Source of the DNA: JAGXKT01 sp964531695
GTDB lineage: Bacteria > Planctomycetota > Phycisphaerae > SM23-33
Length of the DNA stretch: 64,000 nucleotides
Direction: 5' to 3'
Assembly (NCBI GenBank): GCA_964531695.1
Contig: CAZHEH010000004.1
Span: 1-64,000, forward strand
How positions within the stretch are numbered: position 1 is the first letter of the stretch; each line of letters opens with the position of its first letter. The translations under genes and the position numbers were made by a program. The notes beneath the pieces are model-generated. The model was given only the letters and a program-made list of their open reading frames with translations. It made no database searches and had not been told where the DNA came from. This document shows, one piece after another, positions 53,293 to 61,542 of the stretch.

Positions 53293-54114
53293 ATGGCTGA
53301 CAAGCTCTTCGACGTAACAGGCAAGACCGTCGCCATCACGGGCGGCGCGGGCGTGCTGTGCGGCGCGTTGGCCCGCGGCCTGGCCGAGCGCGGCGCGCGA
53401 GTCGCGGTTCTCGATATCGGCGACGAAGCGGCCGGGCAACTCACCGCCGAGATCAACGCCGCCGGCGGCGAGGCCCACCCGGTCCACTGCAACGTGCTCC
53501 AGAAGGAATCCGTCGAGCAGGCCTTCTCCGAAGCGGTCGACAAGCTCGGCGCGATCGACGTGCTGGTCAACGGCGCGGGGGGGAACAAGAAGGACGCCAC
53601 CTGCGTGCCGCCGGAGTCGCTGTTCTTCGACCTCCCGGCCGAGGCGACGCGCTGGGTCTTCGAGCTGAACTGCCTGGGCACCATCCTGCCGAGCCAGGTC
53701 TTCGGCCGGCACCTGGCCGAGCGCGGAACGGGCTGCATCATCAACGTCAGCTCGATGAACGCCTTCCGCCCGCTGACGCGGATCGCCGCGTATTCCGCGG
53801 CCAAGGCGGCGGTGAGCAACTTCACGCAATGGCTCAGCACCTACATGTGCCAGAACCACTCGACGGACATCCGCGTCAACGCCATCGCCCCGGGCTTCTT
53901 CCTGACCGACCAGAACCGCTTCCTGCTGACGAATGAGGACGGCTCGCCCACCCCCCGCGGGCAGCAGATCATCGACCACACGCCGATGGGCCGCTACGGC
54001 CGGCCGGAAGAGCTGCTCGGCACGCTCGTGTGGCTGATCTCCGACGCCGGAAAGTTCGTCACGGGCATCGTCGTGCCCGTTGACGGCGGATTCTCCGCGT
54101 ACTCCGGCGTGTAG
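53293..54114 (+). CDS. SDR-type D-mannonate oxidoreductase (fructuronate reductase)
   Basis: A 273-aa short-chain dehydrogenase. The nucleotide site is TGGAGVLCGALARGLAERGA and the catalytic Tyr/Lys pair is in AAYSAAKAAVSNFTQWL. The segments VNGAGGNKKDATC, FELNCLGTILPSQVFG, INVSSMNAFRPLTRI and VVPVDGGFSAYSGV match the SDR-type mannonate oxidoreductases (B. subtilis YjmF/UxuB-type) that reduce fructuronate to D-mannonate with NAD(P)H. Its position downstream of uxaE fits a galacturonate/glucuronate route. The next steps (mannonate dehydratase, KDG kinase and aldolase) are not in the window. Confidence 0.85.
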   Translation: MADKLFDVTGKTVAITGGAGVLCGALARGLAERGARVAVLDIGDEAAGQLTAEINAAGGEAHPVHCNVLQKESVEQAFSEAVDKLGAIDVLVNGAGGNKKDATCVPPESLFFDLPAEATRWVFELNCLGTILPSQVFGRHLAERGTGCIINVSSMNAFRPLTRIAAYSAAKAAVSNFTQWLSTYMCQNHSTDIRVNAIAPGFFLTDQNRFLLTNEDGSPTPRGQQIIDHTPMGRYGRPEELLGTLVWLISDAGKFVTGIVVPVDGGFSAYSGV

Positions 54115-54118
54115 CAGT

Positions 54119-54169
54119 CCGTTGAACAATGGGTTCGGCCGATCGCGGCAGGAACAGCGACTTCAACGG
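54119..54169 (+). repeat. Dispersed palindromic element with terminal inverted repeats
   Basis: The element is bounded by CCGTTGAA and TTCAACGG, and the inner sequence recurs on the opposite strand at 45638-45679. It begins five bases after the SDR stop codon. The hairpin could act as a transcript end or REP-like element; it has no T-run. Confidence 0.75.
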
Positions 54170-54287
54170 GCGGTCGGCCCGTATTGCATGGACGAAGCCG
54201 GGATGGACGGTGATGAACGCGGCCGCCGAAACGGGTAGTATCTGCGCTCAACCGTGTTAATCCCTGCTGAACAGGAGAACCAGGCGA

Positions 54288-55178
54288 ATGCCCGACCATA
54301 TGGCCCGGCTTAAGGCCTTTCCCAAGACCAAGGACTTCTTCATCGGCATCGACTCGGACGGCTGCGCGTTCGACACGATGGAGCCGAAGCACAAGGCGTG
54401 CTTCTACCCGATGACCGTGGAGCACTGGAACCTCGCGTGTGCGGCCAAGTACGTCCGCGACGTGTGGGACTTCGTGAACCTGTACAGTCAGAGCCGCGGC
54501 TGCAACCGCTTCCTGGCGCTGCTGAGCACGTTCGACCTGCTGGCGGACTGGCCCGAGGCCGTCGCGGCCGGGTACGCGCGCCCGGATGCGTCGTCCCTCA
54601 AGCAGTGGACCGAAGAGGAAACCAAGCTGGGCAACCCCGCGCTGGAGGCGAAGGTCGCGGCCACGAATGACGAGTTCCTCGCGCAGGCGCTGCGCTGGAG
54701 TCACGCCATCAACGACCAGGTCGCCCGGACCGTCCACGGCGTACCGCCCTACCCCAACGTCCCCGAGTCGCTCCGGTTGGTGACTCCGCGGGCGGACATC
54801 ATGGTTGTCTCCTCGACGCCGTACGAGGCGCTGGCCCGGGAGTGGTCCGAGCACGACATCGCCCGGTATACGTCGATGATCTGCGGGCAGGAGCAGGGCA
54901 AGAAGTCCGAGCACCTCGGCTACGGCGCCGGCGAGGGCAAGTACGACCCGGACAAGGTGCTGATGATCGGCGACGCCCCGGGCGACATGAAGGCGGCCAG
55001 GACGAACGGCTTCCTGTTCTACCCGATCAACCCCGGCGGCGAGGTCGAGAGCTGGCGGCGGTTCCACGACGAGGCGGCCGAGCGGTTCTTCAGCGGCGAC
55101 TACGCCGGCGACTACGAGCAGAAGCTCATCGACGACTTCATGGCCCACCTGCCCGACGTGCCGCCCTGGAAGCAGTAG
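54288..55178 (+). CDS. HAD-superfamily hydrolase-like protein
   Basis: A 296-aa protein with HAD motif I GIDSDGCAFDTM near 20-31 (D-S-D for D-x-D), a motif II Ser/Thr in IMVVSSTPYEAL and motif IV KVLMIGDAPGDMKAARTNGF. The cap region (about 40-150) is large and Trp/Tyr-rich, and the C-terminus is acidic. Phosphatase or phosphoglucomutase-like activity on a sugar phosphate is possible given the uronate genes upstream, but the substrate is not known. GGAG precedes the ATG. Confidence 0.75.
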   Translation: MPDHMARLKAFPKTKDFFIGIDSDGCAFDTMEPKHKACFYPMTVEHWNLACAAKYVRDVWDFVNLYSQSRGCNRFLALLSTFDLLADWPEAVAAGYARPDASSLKQWTEEETKLGNPALEAKVAATNDEFLAQALRWSHAINDQVARTVHGVPPYPNVPESLRLVTPRADIMVVSSTPYEALAREWSEHDIARYTSMICGQEQGKKSEHLGYGAGEGKYDPDKVLMIGDAPGDMKAARTNGFLFYPINPGGEVESWRRFHDEAAERFFSGDYAGDYEQKLIDDFMAHLPDVPPWKQ

Positions 55179-55193
55179 GCCGCAGGCACTCAG

Positions 55194-55211
55194 CGCGGAG
55201 AACGCGGAGAG
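55194..55211 (+). repeat. Nonamer repeat (gcgcggaga family)
   Basis: Two units gcgcggaga and acgcggaga follow the HAD gene. The same family, three units, lies at 58782-58808 near the aspA start. Confidence 0.6.
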
Positions 55212-55356
55212 AAGCTGGGGCGTGCGGTTGGGCGACACCCCGGCGCGCCGGGAGCGTGCCCCGCAGTATTCCCGCACACATGCCCAAGTCAGCCGGGCAG
55301 GCCGCCCTCAATCGACTCGTGGACCCGCAGACCAACAGACCGGACGGCGAAGAGCG

Positions 55357-56028
55357 ATGACTCACGAAAAGAGCGACATCACGGCGGCCGTGCTCACCGG
55401 CGGCCACGGCTACGACGTGCCGAACTTCCATCGGCTCTTCCGCGGCCTCGAAGGCATCGATGCGTACATTCAGTCGATGGACGACTTTGCGGCCTCCCCG
55501 CGGCCGACGCGCGACGCCTACAACGCCGTGGTCTTCTACACGATGTTCAAGGGCGAGCCGCACACGCGCGAGAACAGTGAGTGGTGGCAGGGCGACCATC
55601 GCGCCGCCATCGAGCGCCTGGCCGAGACGTCCCAGGGCCTTGTGCTGCTGCATCACGCAATCCTCGGCCACGTGAACTGGCCGCTGTGGCGGGGCTGGGT
55701 CGGCGTTCCCGATCCGCAGTTCGTCGGCTATCACCACGACGAAACGATCCGTTGCGAGGTCGCCGACCCCGAGCACCCCGTCACGGCCGGGCTAAGCGAC
55801 TGGGAAATGACCGACGAGACCTACGTCGCCGCCGACCCCGGCGACAACAGCCGCGTGCTCATCACCACGGATCATCCCCGGAGCATGCGAGCCCTGGCCT
55901 GGACCCGCGAGCCGCCCGGCCGGCGCGTGTTCTGCTATGTCTGCGGGCACGACAACGAGGCGTGGGCCGAGCCGAGCTTCCGCGAGACGCTCAAGCGGGG
56001 CATCCTCTGGACGTGCGGCCGGCTGTAG
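55357..56028 (+). CDS. ThuA-like domain protein
   Basis: A 223-aa protein of the ThuA-like family (GATase1 fold, named from trehalose utilisation). Markers are AAVLTGGHGYDVPNFHRLFR at the start, the GLVLLHHAILGHVNWPLWR segment, FVGYHHDETIRCEVADPEHP with VTAGLSDWEMTDETYV, and the end VFCYVCGHDNEAWAEPSFRE. In planctomycetes such proteins often accompany glycan or sugar-oxidation genes; recently described relatives act on keto-glycosides. Substrate is unknown. The ATG at 55357 is chosen over an upstream frame because similarity begins there. Confidence 0.85.
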   Translation: MTHEKSDITAAVLTGGHGYDVPNFHRLFRGLEGIDAYIQSMDDFAASPRPTRDAYNAVVFYTMFKGEPHTRENSEWWQGDHRAAIERLAETSQGLVLLHHAILGHVNWPLWRGWVGVPDPQFVGYHHDETIRCEVADPEHPVTAGLSDWEMTDETYVAADPGDNSRVLITTDHPRSMRALAWTREPPGRRVFCYVCGHDNEAWAEPSFRETLKRGILWTCGRL

Positions 56029-56119
56029 GCGGCCTGGGAGAGATTCCCGGAAGCACCGCCCCGCCTCGCCCGGCCGGACTGGCTTGCGGCTCGGTGGGCT
56101 CCTGCTCTCCGCGGTGCGA

Positions 56120-57352
56120 TTACGTCCGTCGCAGTTGGCGGTACGTCTCCAGCGCGGCCGGGAAGGGCTGGAGGGCCCGCTCGAAGATGCCGAGCGTGTA
56201 GGCGATGGTCAGCCCGTAGTTGGCGATGGACACGCCCGCGCGGCGGCAGCGGATCATCCGGCTGAGCATCTCCCGGCGGTTCCACATGCACGCCCCGCAG
56301 TGGACGATCAGCCGATACGCCGAGAGGTTCTCGGGGAAGTCATGCCCCTGCACCGTGTCGAACTCCAGCCGCCGGCCCGTATACTGCCGAAGCCAGCGGG
56401 GGATCTTCACGCGCCCGATGTCCTCGCCGATCGGGTGATGCGAGCACGCCTCGGCCACGAGCACGCGGTCGCCGTCGGCCAGGTCATCGATCGCGGCCGC
56501 GCCGCGGACGAACTCGCACAGATCGCCCTTGAACCGCGCGAACAGCACCGAGAAGCTCGTCATCGGGATCTCGCGCGGCGTGTCGGCGTCCACCTTCAGG
56601 AACGCCTGGGAGTCCGTCACGACCAGCGCGGGCGGACGCTTCAGCCGGTCCAGCGCGTCCCGCAGCTCGCGTTCCTTGACGACCATGCAGTAGGCGTCCC
56701 CGTCCAGCACGTCGCGGATCGACTGCACCTGCGGCAGAATGAGCCGCCCCTTCGGCGCCTCCAGGTCGATCGGCACGACGAGCACCGCCAACTCCCCGGC
56801 CGGTACCAAGTCGGCCAGGATCGTCGGGGCGTTGATCAGTTCCTCGGGCGCCGCCTTGATCAACGCCTCGCGGAGGTCGAGGATGCCCTTGCCCTCCGTC
56901 GCCACGGCCGCCAGGTGCCGCACCTTCGCCTCGTCCAGCCGATGCAGCAGCGCCCCGTCCGGCTCGGCCAGGTCCGCCTTGTTGAACACGACGATGGCGG
57001 GGATCTCGCGCGTCTGAAGCTCGGCGAGAATCGCGTCCTCGAACTCGCCCCACTCGCCCGCCGCCACGACGATCACGCCTACGTCGGTCCGGTCGAAAAT
57101 CCGCCGAGTGCTCGCCACGCGCATGTCGCCGAGGTCGCCGACGTCGTCGATGCCGGCCGTGTCGATGAACAGCACGGGCCCCACCGGAAGCAGCTCCATC
57201 GGCTTCTCGACCGGGTCGGTCGTCGTGCCGGCCACGTCCGAGACGATGGACACGGCCTGGCGCGTCATCGCGTTGAGCACGGAGGACTTTCCGACGTTTC
57301 GCCGCCCGAACAGCCCGATGTGAAGCCGGAATCCCTTGGGGGTCTTCTGCAT
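56120..57352 (-). CDS. hydF: [FeFe]-hydrogenase maturation GTPase HydF
   Basis: A 410-aa scaffold that carries the 2Fe subcluster and delivers it to apo-HydA. The GTPase G1 loop GRRNVGKS is at 16-23, with FIDTAGIDDVGDLGDMRVAS and VFNKADL. The C-terminal cluster ligands follow the CxH...HCxxC pattern (VAEACSHHPIGED near 300 and VHCGACMWNRREM near 352). Its start lies two bases after the aspA stop, so the two are coupled. It is last in the hydE-hydG-aspA-hydF order. No hydrogenase structural gene is in the window. Confidence 0.96.
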   Translation of the reverse strand: MQKTPKGFRLHIGLFGRRNVGKSSVLNAMTRQAVSIVSDVAGTTTDPVEKPMELLPVGPVLFIDTAGIDDVGDLGDMRVASTRRIFDRTDVGVIVVAAGEWGEFEDAILAELQTREIPAIVVFNKADLAEPDGALLHRLDEAKVRHLAAVATEGKGILDLREALIKAAPEELINAPTILADLVPAGELAVLVVPIDLEAPKGRLILPQVQSIRDVLDGDAYCMVVKERELRDALDRLKRPPALVVTDSQAFLKVDADTPREIPMTSFSVLFARFKGDLCEFVRGAAAIDDLADGDRVLVAEACSHHPIGEDIGRVKIPRWLRQYTGRRLEFDTVQGHDFPENLSAYRLIVHCGACMWNRREMLSRMIRCRRAGVSIANYGLTIAYTLGIFERALQPFPAALETYRQLRRT

Positions 57353-57354
57353 AT

Positions 57355-58770
57355 CTACTCGGGACGCGACGGGTTCGAGCCGAGTTGCAGCACGCGCTCG
57401 GCCGTCACGGCCGCGTCGAATTCCTCACCGGTCAGCAGCCCCCGCTCGATCGCCAACTCGCGGATGGACCGCCCGGTCCGGCCGTGCTCGACGGCCAGCT
57501 CCGTCGCGGCATCATACCCGATCCGCTCGACCAGTGCCGTCACCACGGCCGTGGAGGTCTCCATGTTCCGCCGGCAACGCTGCTCGTCCGCCTCGATGCC
57601 CTCGACGCACAGCCGCCGGAAGGTGTCGCATGCCCGCCGCAGAAGGTGCAGTTCCTCCAGCAGGCACTCGGCGATGAGCGGCATGAAGGCGTTGAGCTCC
57701 AGGTTCCCGAGCCCACAGGCGGCCGTCAGCGTCGCGTCCGTGCCCATCACGCGGAGGGCGGCCTGACTGACCGCCTCGGGGATGACCGGGTTGACCTTTC
57801 CGGGCATGATCGAGGACCCGGCCTGCCGCGCGGGCAGGCGGATCTCTCCCAGCCCGCCGTGCGGACCGGAGGACAGCAGCCGGAGATCGCTGGCGACCTT
57901 CAGCAGAGTCGCCGCGAGGGCTTTGAGGATGCCGCTGACCTCGACGAACACGTCCGCGTTTTGCGTCACGTCGACGAGGTTCTCCCCGCGGGCCAGGCCC
58001 AGCCCGGTGATCTCCCGCAGGTGCTCCGTCGCGCGGAAGATGAACCGCCGCGGCGCTCCGAGCCCAGTCCCCACGGCCGTGCCGCCGAGGTTGACGACCC
58101 GCAGCCGCTCCTCGCACTTGTAGATCCGCCACCGATCCCGCCCGAAAGGTTCGGCGAAGGCGGACATCGTCCGCCCGAGCGTGGTCAGCACGGCGTCCTG
58201 CATCTGCGTGCGGGCAAGCTTGACTACGCTGGAGAATTCCTTCTCCTTGCGCTGGAACGCCTCGAGCAGCCCGACGACCTCGCGCTCCAGCTCGCGGAGC
58301 TGCTGAATTGCGGCCACCTTGAGCGTCGTCGGGAAGGTGTCGTTCGTGGACTGGTGGCGGTTGACATCGTCGGCGGGCGAGATGCTCTCGTAGTCGCCGA
58401 GCGGGCGGCCCATGATCTGCAGCGCCCGGTTGGCCAGCACCTCGTTTACATTCATGTTGAGCGACGTGCCGGCCCCGCCCTGGAGCGCATCGACGCGGAT
58501 ATGGGCGTCGAGTTTGCCCTCGATCATCTCCTCGCACGCCTGACAGAGCGCCTCGAACGTCCCCGGGCGATCGTCCCACACGCCCAGTTCGTGGTTCGCC
58601 CGCGCGCAGGCGAGCTTGACGGCGCCGTAGGCGCGGATCAACTCCGGCCGGACCGGCCGCCCCGCCAGCGGGAAGTTCGCGATGGCCCGCTCCGTGTAGA
58701 CGCCGTGCAGCGCGTTCGCGGGAACGGGCAACTCACCCAGCAGGTCATGTTCGTTTCGGTGAACGGTCAT
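57355..58770 (-). CDS. aspA: Aspartate ammonia-lyase-like protein in the Hyd operon
   Basis: A 471-aa member of the aspartase/fumarase superfamily, which converts aspartate to fumarate and ammonia. It carries the signature GSSIMPGKVNP, the active-site segment AGTSLNMNVNEVLANRALQI and ADDVNRHQSTNDTFPTTLKV. It lies between hydG and hydF, with the stop two bases from the hydF start, a place that suggests a link to hydrogenase maturation (for example ammonia supply or a repurposed lyase). The ATG at 58770 has no clear ribosome site; nonamer repeats (58782-58808) stand just upstream. Another substrate of the superfamily cannot be ruled out. Confidence 0.9.
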   Translation of the reverse strand: MTVHRNEHDLLGELPVPANALHGVYTERAIANFPLAGRPVRPELIRAYGAVKLACARANHELGVWDDRPGTFEALCQACEEMIEGKLDAHIRVDALQGGAGTSLNMNVNEVLANRALQIMGRPLGDYESISPADDVNRHQSTNDTFPTTLKVAAIQQLRELEREVVGLLEAFQRKEKEFSSVVKLARTQMQDAVLTTLGRTMSAFAEPFGRDRWRIYKCEERLRVVNLGGTAVGTGLGAPRRFIFRATEHLREITGLGLARGENLVDVTQNADVFVEVSGILKALAATLLKVASDLRLLSSGPHGGLGEIRLPARQAGSSIMPGKVNPVIPEAVSQAALRVMGTDATLTAACGLGNLELNAFMPLIAECLLEELHLLRRACDTFRRLCVEGIEADEQRCRRNMETSTAVVTALVERIGYDAATELAVEHGRTGRSIRELAIERGLLTGEEFDAAVTAERVLQLGSNPSRPE

Positions 58771-58781
58771 AAAGGGATTCA

Positions 58782-58977
58782 GCTCGGAGAGCGCCGAGAA
58801 CGCAGAGAAACACAACGGGTCAATGTGCCCATTCGGCGCGCCCGCCCTGCACACATGCCTGGACCAACAGGCATGCCACCCGGTCTTGGCCACATGCCCC
58901 GGCAAGCCGGGCATGGTATCCACAACAACTCGACCGTTTGACCGGGGCTTCCTCTGCCGCCTCTGCTGCCTCTGTGG
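58782..58977. repeat. Two nonamer tandem repeats between aspA and hydG
   Basis: 58782-58808: gctcggaga, gcgccgaga, acgcagaga (same family as 55194). 58951-58977: cctctgccg, cctctgctg, cctctgtgg (same family as 53236). Both lie in the 221-bp gap, in register without gaps. Confidence 0.7.
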
Positions 58978-58991
58978 CTGCCACCCGGAAC

Positions 58992-60416
58992 CTAGAAGTA
59001 CAGATCGCGGTCATCGGACGACTTGATCCGGTTGATCCGCTCGACGAGCTTTCGCTTGCGGTCATCGTCCGGCAGGTCGGCCAACTCGCGGGCGACGGCC
59101 TTCTCTCCGACGGCCCGCGTTTCGGGCGAAGCGTAGTCCGTAAGGTACTCCTCCAGCGTCGACAGCGCGTTCGGCGTGCAGAACTGCTGGATGAACCCGG
59201 GAATCGCGAACTCCATGAAGTGCTCGCCCGTCCGGCCCAGCCGATAGCAGGCCGTGCACCAGCTCGGGATGTAACCGTCCTCGAGCAGTTCGCGGACAAC
59301 GGCGTCGAGCGAGCGGATGTCGCCCAGCGAGAACTGCTCGCGCTCCATTACCTGCGTGTCGCTGACCTCGGTGTAGCCGCCGATCTCGATGCGGCTGCCC
59401 GCGTCGATCTGCGAGACGCCGAAGCGCATGCACTCGCGCCGCAGCTCGGCCGGCTCGCGGGCCGTGAGAATCATGCCCGTATACGGCACGGCCAGCCGGA
59501 GAATCGCCACGAGCCGCTTGAAGTCCCGGTCGCTGACGAAGTACCGCTCGTCGAACGTTACGCCCGACGCCGGCCGCAGCCGCGGGAAGCTGATCGTGTG
59601 CGGCCCGACGCCGTAGCGCTGCTGCAGGAACCGCGAGTGCGACACGAGCCCGAGCACCTCGAACCGCCAGTCGTACAGGCCGAACAACGCGCCGATGCCC
59701 ATGTCGTCGCACCCGACCTCGAAGGCCCGGCTCAGCCCGTCCAGCCGCCAGAGGTAGTCGCCCTTCCGCGTCCCGGCGGGATGCATCTTCGCGTACGTGC
59801 CGTGGTGGTATGTCTCCTGGAAGATCTGGTACGTGCCGATCCCGGCGTCCTTGACCTTCTTGTAGCCGTCGGCGTCGAGCGGCGCGGCGTTGATGTTGAC
59901 GCGGCGAATCTCTCCGTGGCCCGCCTTGACGGCGTAGACCTGCCGGACCGTGTCGGCGATGAAGTCCGCGTCGTACCGCGGGTGCTCGCCATAGACGAGA
60001 ATCAGCCGCTTATGCCCGACGTTCTCCAGCGCCTCGACCTGCTGCCGCAGCTCTTCGTCCGTCAGGGTCCGCCGCACGCTGTCCCGGTTCGAGCGGCGGA
60101 ACGCGCAATACAGGCAGTCGTTCACGCAGTCGTTGCCGATGTAAAGCGGCGCGAAAAGCACGACGCGGTTGCCGTAGACGTTGCGCTTCAGCTCGCGGGC
60201 CGCGTCGAAGATCTCCTCGATCAGATCCGGGCTTTCGGCCGCCAGAAGCGCGGCCGTCTCGTCGAGAGTCAGCGGCTCCTTGGACATGCTCTTGGCGATC
60301 ACGTCCCGGACGCGCGACGCGTCCTCCGGGGCCTTGTCGACCAGCGCCTGGAGATGCGCATCGTCGATGAAGTCGACCGCGTTCTCGCTCATCTGAATGG
60401 AAGCCAACGCACACAT
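58992..60416 (-). CDS. hydG: [FeFe]-hydrogenase maturation radical SAM tyrosine lyase HydG
   Basis: A 474-aa radical-SAM enzyme that splits tyrosine to give CO and CN for the H-cluster. The radical-SAM motif CVNDCLYC is near 96-103 and the C-terminal cluster motif CTACYRLGRTGEHFMEF with the third Cys near 412 (FCTPNALSTLEEY) is present. The segments ETYHHGTYAKMHPAGTRKGD, GVGPHTISFPRLRPASGV and MEREQFSLGDIR are typical. The ATG at 60416 is firmly set by a near-perfect GGAGGTGAT ribosome site seven bases upstream. Confidence 0.97.
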   Translation of the reverse strand: MCALASIQMSENAVDFIDDAHLQALVDKAPEDASRVRDVIAKSMSKEPLTLDETAALLAAESPDLIEEIFDAARELKRNVYGNRVVLFAPLYIGNDCVNDCLYCAFRRSNRDSVRRTLTDEELRQQVEALENVGHKRLILVYGEHPRYDADFIADTVRQVYAVKAGHGEIRRVNINAAPLDADGYKKVKDAGIGTYQIFQETYHHGTYAKMHPAGTRKGDYLWRLDGLSRAFEVGCDDMGIGALFGLYDWRFEVLGLVSHSRFLQQRYGVGPHTISFPRLRPASGVTFDERYFVSDRDFKRLVAILRLAVPYTGMILTAREPAELRRECMRFGVSQIDAGSRIEIGGYTEVSDTQVMEREQFSLGDIRSLDAVVRELLEDGYIPSWCTACYRLGRTGEHFMEFAIPGFIQQFCTPNALSTLEEYLTDYASPETRAVGEKAVARELADLPDDDRKRKLVERINRIKSSDDRDLYF

Positions 60417-60462
60417 TCGGACATCACCTCCGCTTCTTGTCGCGGGGCAGGTCGCTCAAGCG

Positions 60463-61542
60463 TTATCGCTCGCGCAGGGTCGCCGCCCCCTCCAGCTTAC
60501 GCCGGAGGTTCGGCGAATCACCGCGTCCGGTTCCGATTGTCCGGCCGAGCGACTCGATGCGCGCCCGGATACAGCGGGCGCAATCCCCGGCCGACTCGTT
60601 GATGCACGCCTTGCCGGGGTAGATCTCGTACATGGCACGGTAGCGCGCGGGCGTCACGTTCGGCATGACGACGTTCGCGCCTCGGCACAGGCCGAACTCC
60701 CGGCCGTGGGCGAGGTTGACCGTCGCCAGCGCCGACGTGCTGGGGATGTTCGTCCGCGGGCAGGCCAGGCGCGTCAGGGCGACGACCTTGTAGGTCATCT
60801 CCTCGGTAGCCGGAACCTGCTCGCCCGGCGGGGCCGAGGCGACGGCCGCCGGGCCGGCGCCCAGCGGCGTGCCGGGGTGGGCGATGAACGGCCCGACGCC
60901 GACCATGTCCAGGTCCAGGTCGGCGAACCACTCGATGTCCCGCGCGAGCAGGTCGTACGTCTGCCCGGGGATGCCCACCATGACGCCGCTGCCGACCTCG
61001 TAGCCCAACTCGCCGAGCCGCCGCAGCAGCGCGAAGCGATTGCTCGGGCGGCCCTCGCGGGGCGGATGGATGCGGTTGTACAGCTTCCGGTCCGACGTCT
61101 CGAAACGCAGCAGGTATCGATCCGCCCCGGCCTCGCGCCACAACTCAAGTTCCTCGGGCTTCCGCTCGCCGAGCGACAGCGTCACTGCCAAGGGCGTCTC
61201 GGCCTTGATGCGCCGCACGAACCCGGCCACCCGCTCGCCGATGAAGGCGTCGTCCTCGCCGGACTGAATCACCACGGTGCCGTAGCCGAGCGCCTCGGCC
61301 TGCCGCGCGGCGGCGACGATCTCCTCGTCGGACATGCGGTAGCGCTCCAGCTTGGCGTTGGGCCCCCGCAGGCCGCAGTACAGGCAAGTCCGCGCGCAGC
61401 AGTTGGAGATCTCGATCAGCCCGCGCAGGTGGACCGCGTCGCCAACGTTTTCACGCCGTACGGCGTCCGCCTCCGCCCAGAGCCGCTCCAGCCGCTCGGG
61501 GTCGGTCTCACGTAGCCGGCTTGTAATCTCGTCGTGGGTCAC
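60463..61542 (-). CDS. hydE: [FeFe]-hydrogenase maturation radical SAM protein HydE
   Basis: A 359-aa radical-SAM enzyme that builds the 2Fe precursor from the HydG product. The cluster motif is C49ARTC53LYC56. Other markers are SGEDDAFIGERVAGFVRRIK, ETSDRKLYNRIHP, GSGVMVGIPGQTYD and VGPFIAHPGTPL, and a C-terminal Cys pair (DCARCIRARIES). It begins at a GTG whose last two bases overlap the stop codon of the upstream kinase (GTGA), so translation is coupled; an octamer repeat sits immediately before this start. Confidence 0.96.
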   Translation of the reverse strand: MTHDEITSRLRETDPERLERLWAEADAVRRENVGDAVHLRGLIEISNCCARTCLYCGLRGPNAKLERYRMSDEEIVAAARQAEALGYGTVVIQSGEDDAFIGERVAGFVRRIKAETPLAVTLSLGERKPEELELWREAGADRYLLRFETSDRKLYNRIHPPREGRPSNRFALLRRLGELGYEVGSGVMVGIPGQTYDLLARDIEWFADLDLDMVGVGPFIAHPGTPLGAGPAAVASAPPGEQVPATEEMTYKVVALTRLACPRTNIPSTSALATVNLAHGREFGLCRGANVVMPNVTPARYRAMYEIYPGKACINESAGDCARCIRARIESLGRTIGTGRGDSPNLRRKLEGAATLRER

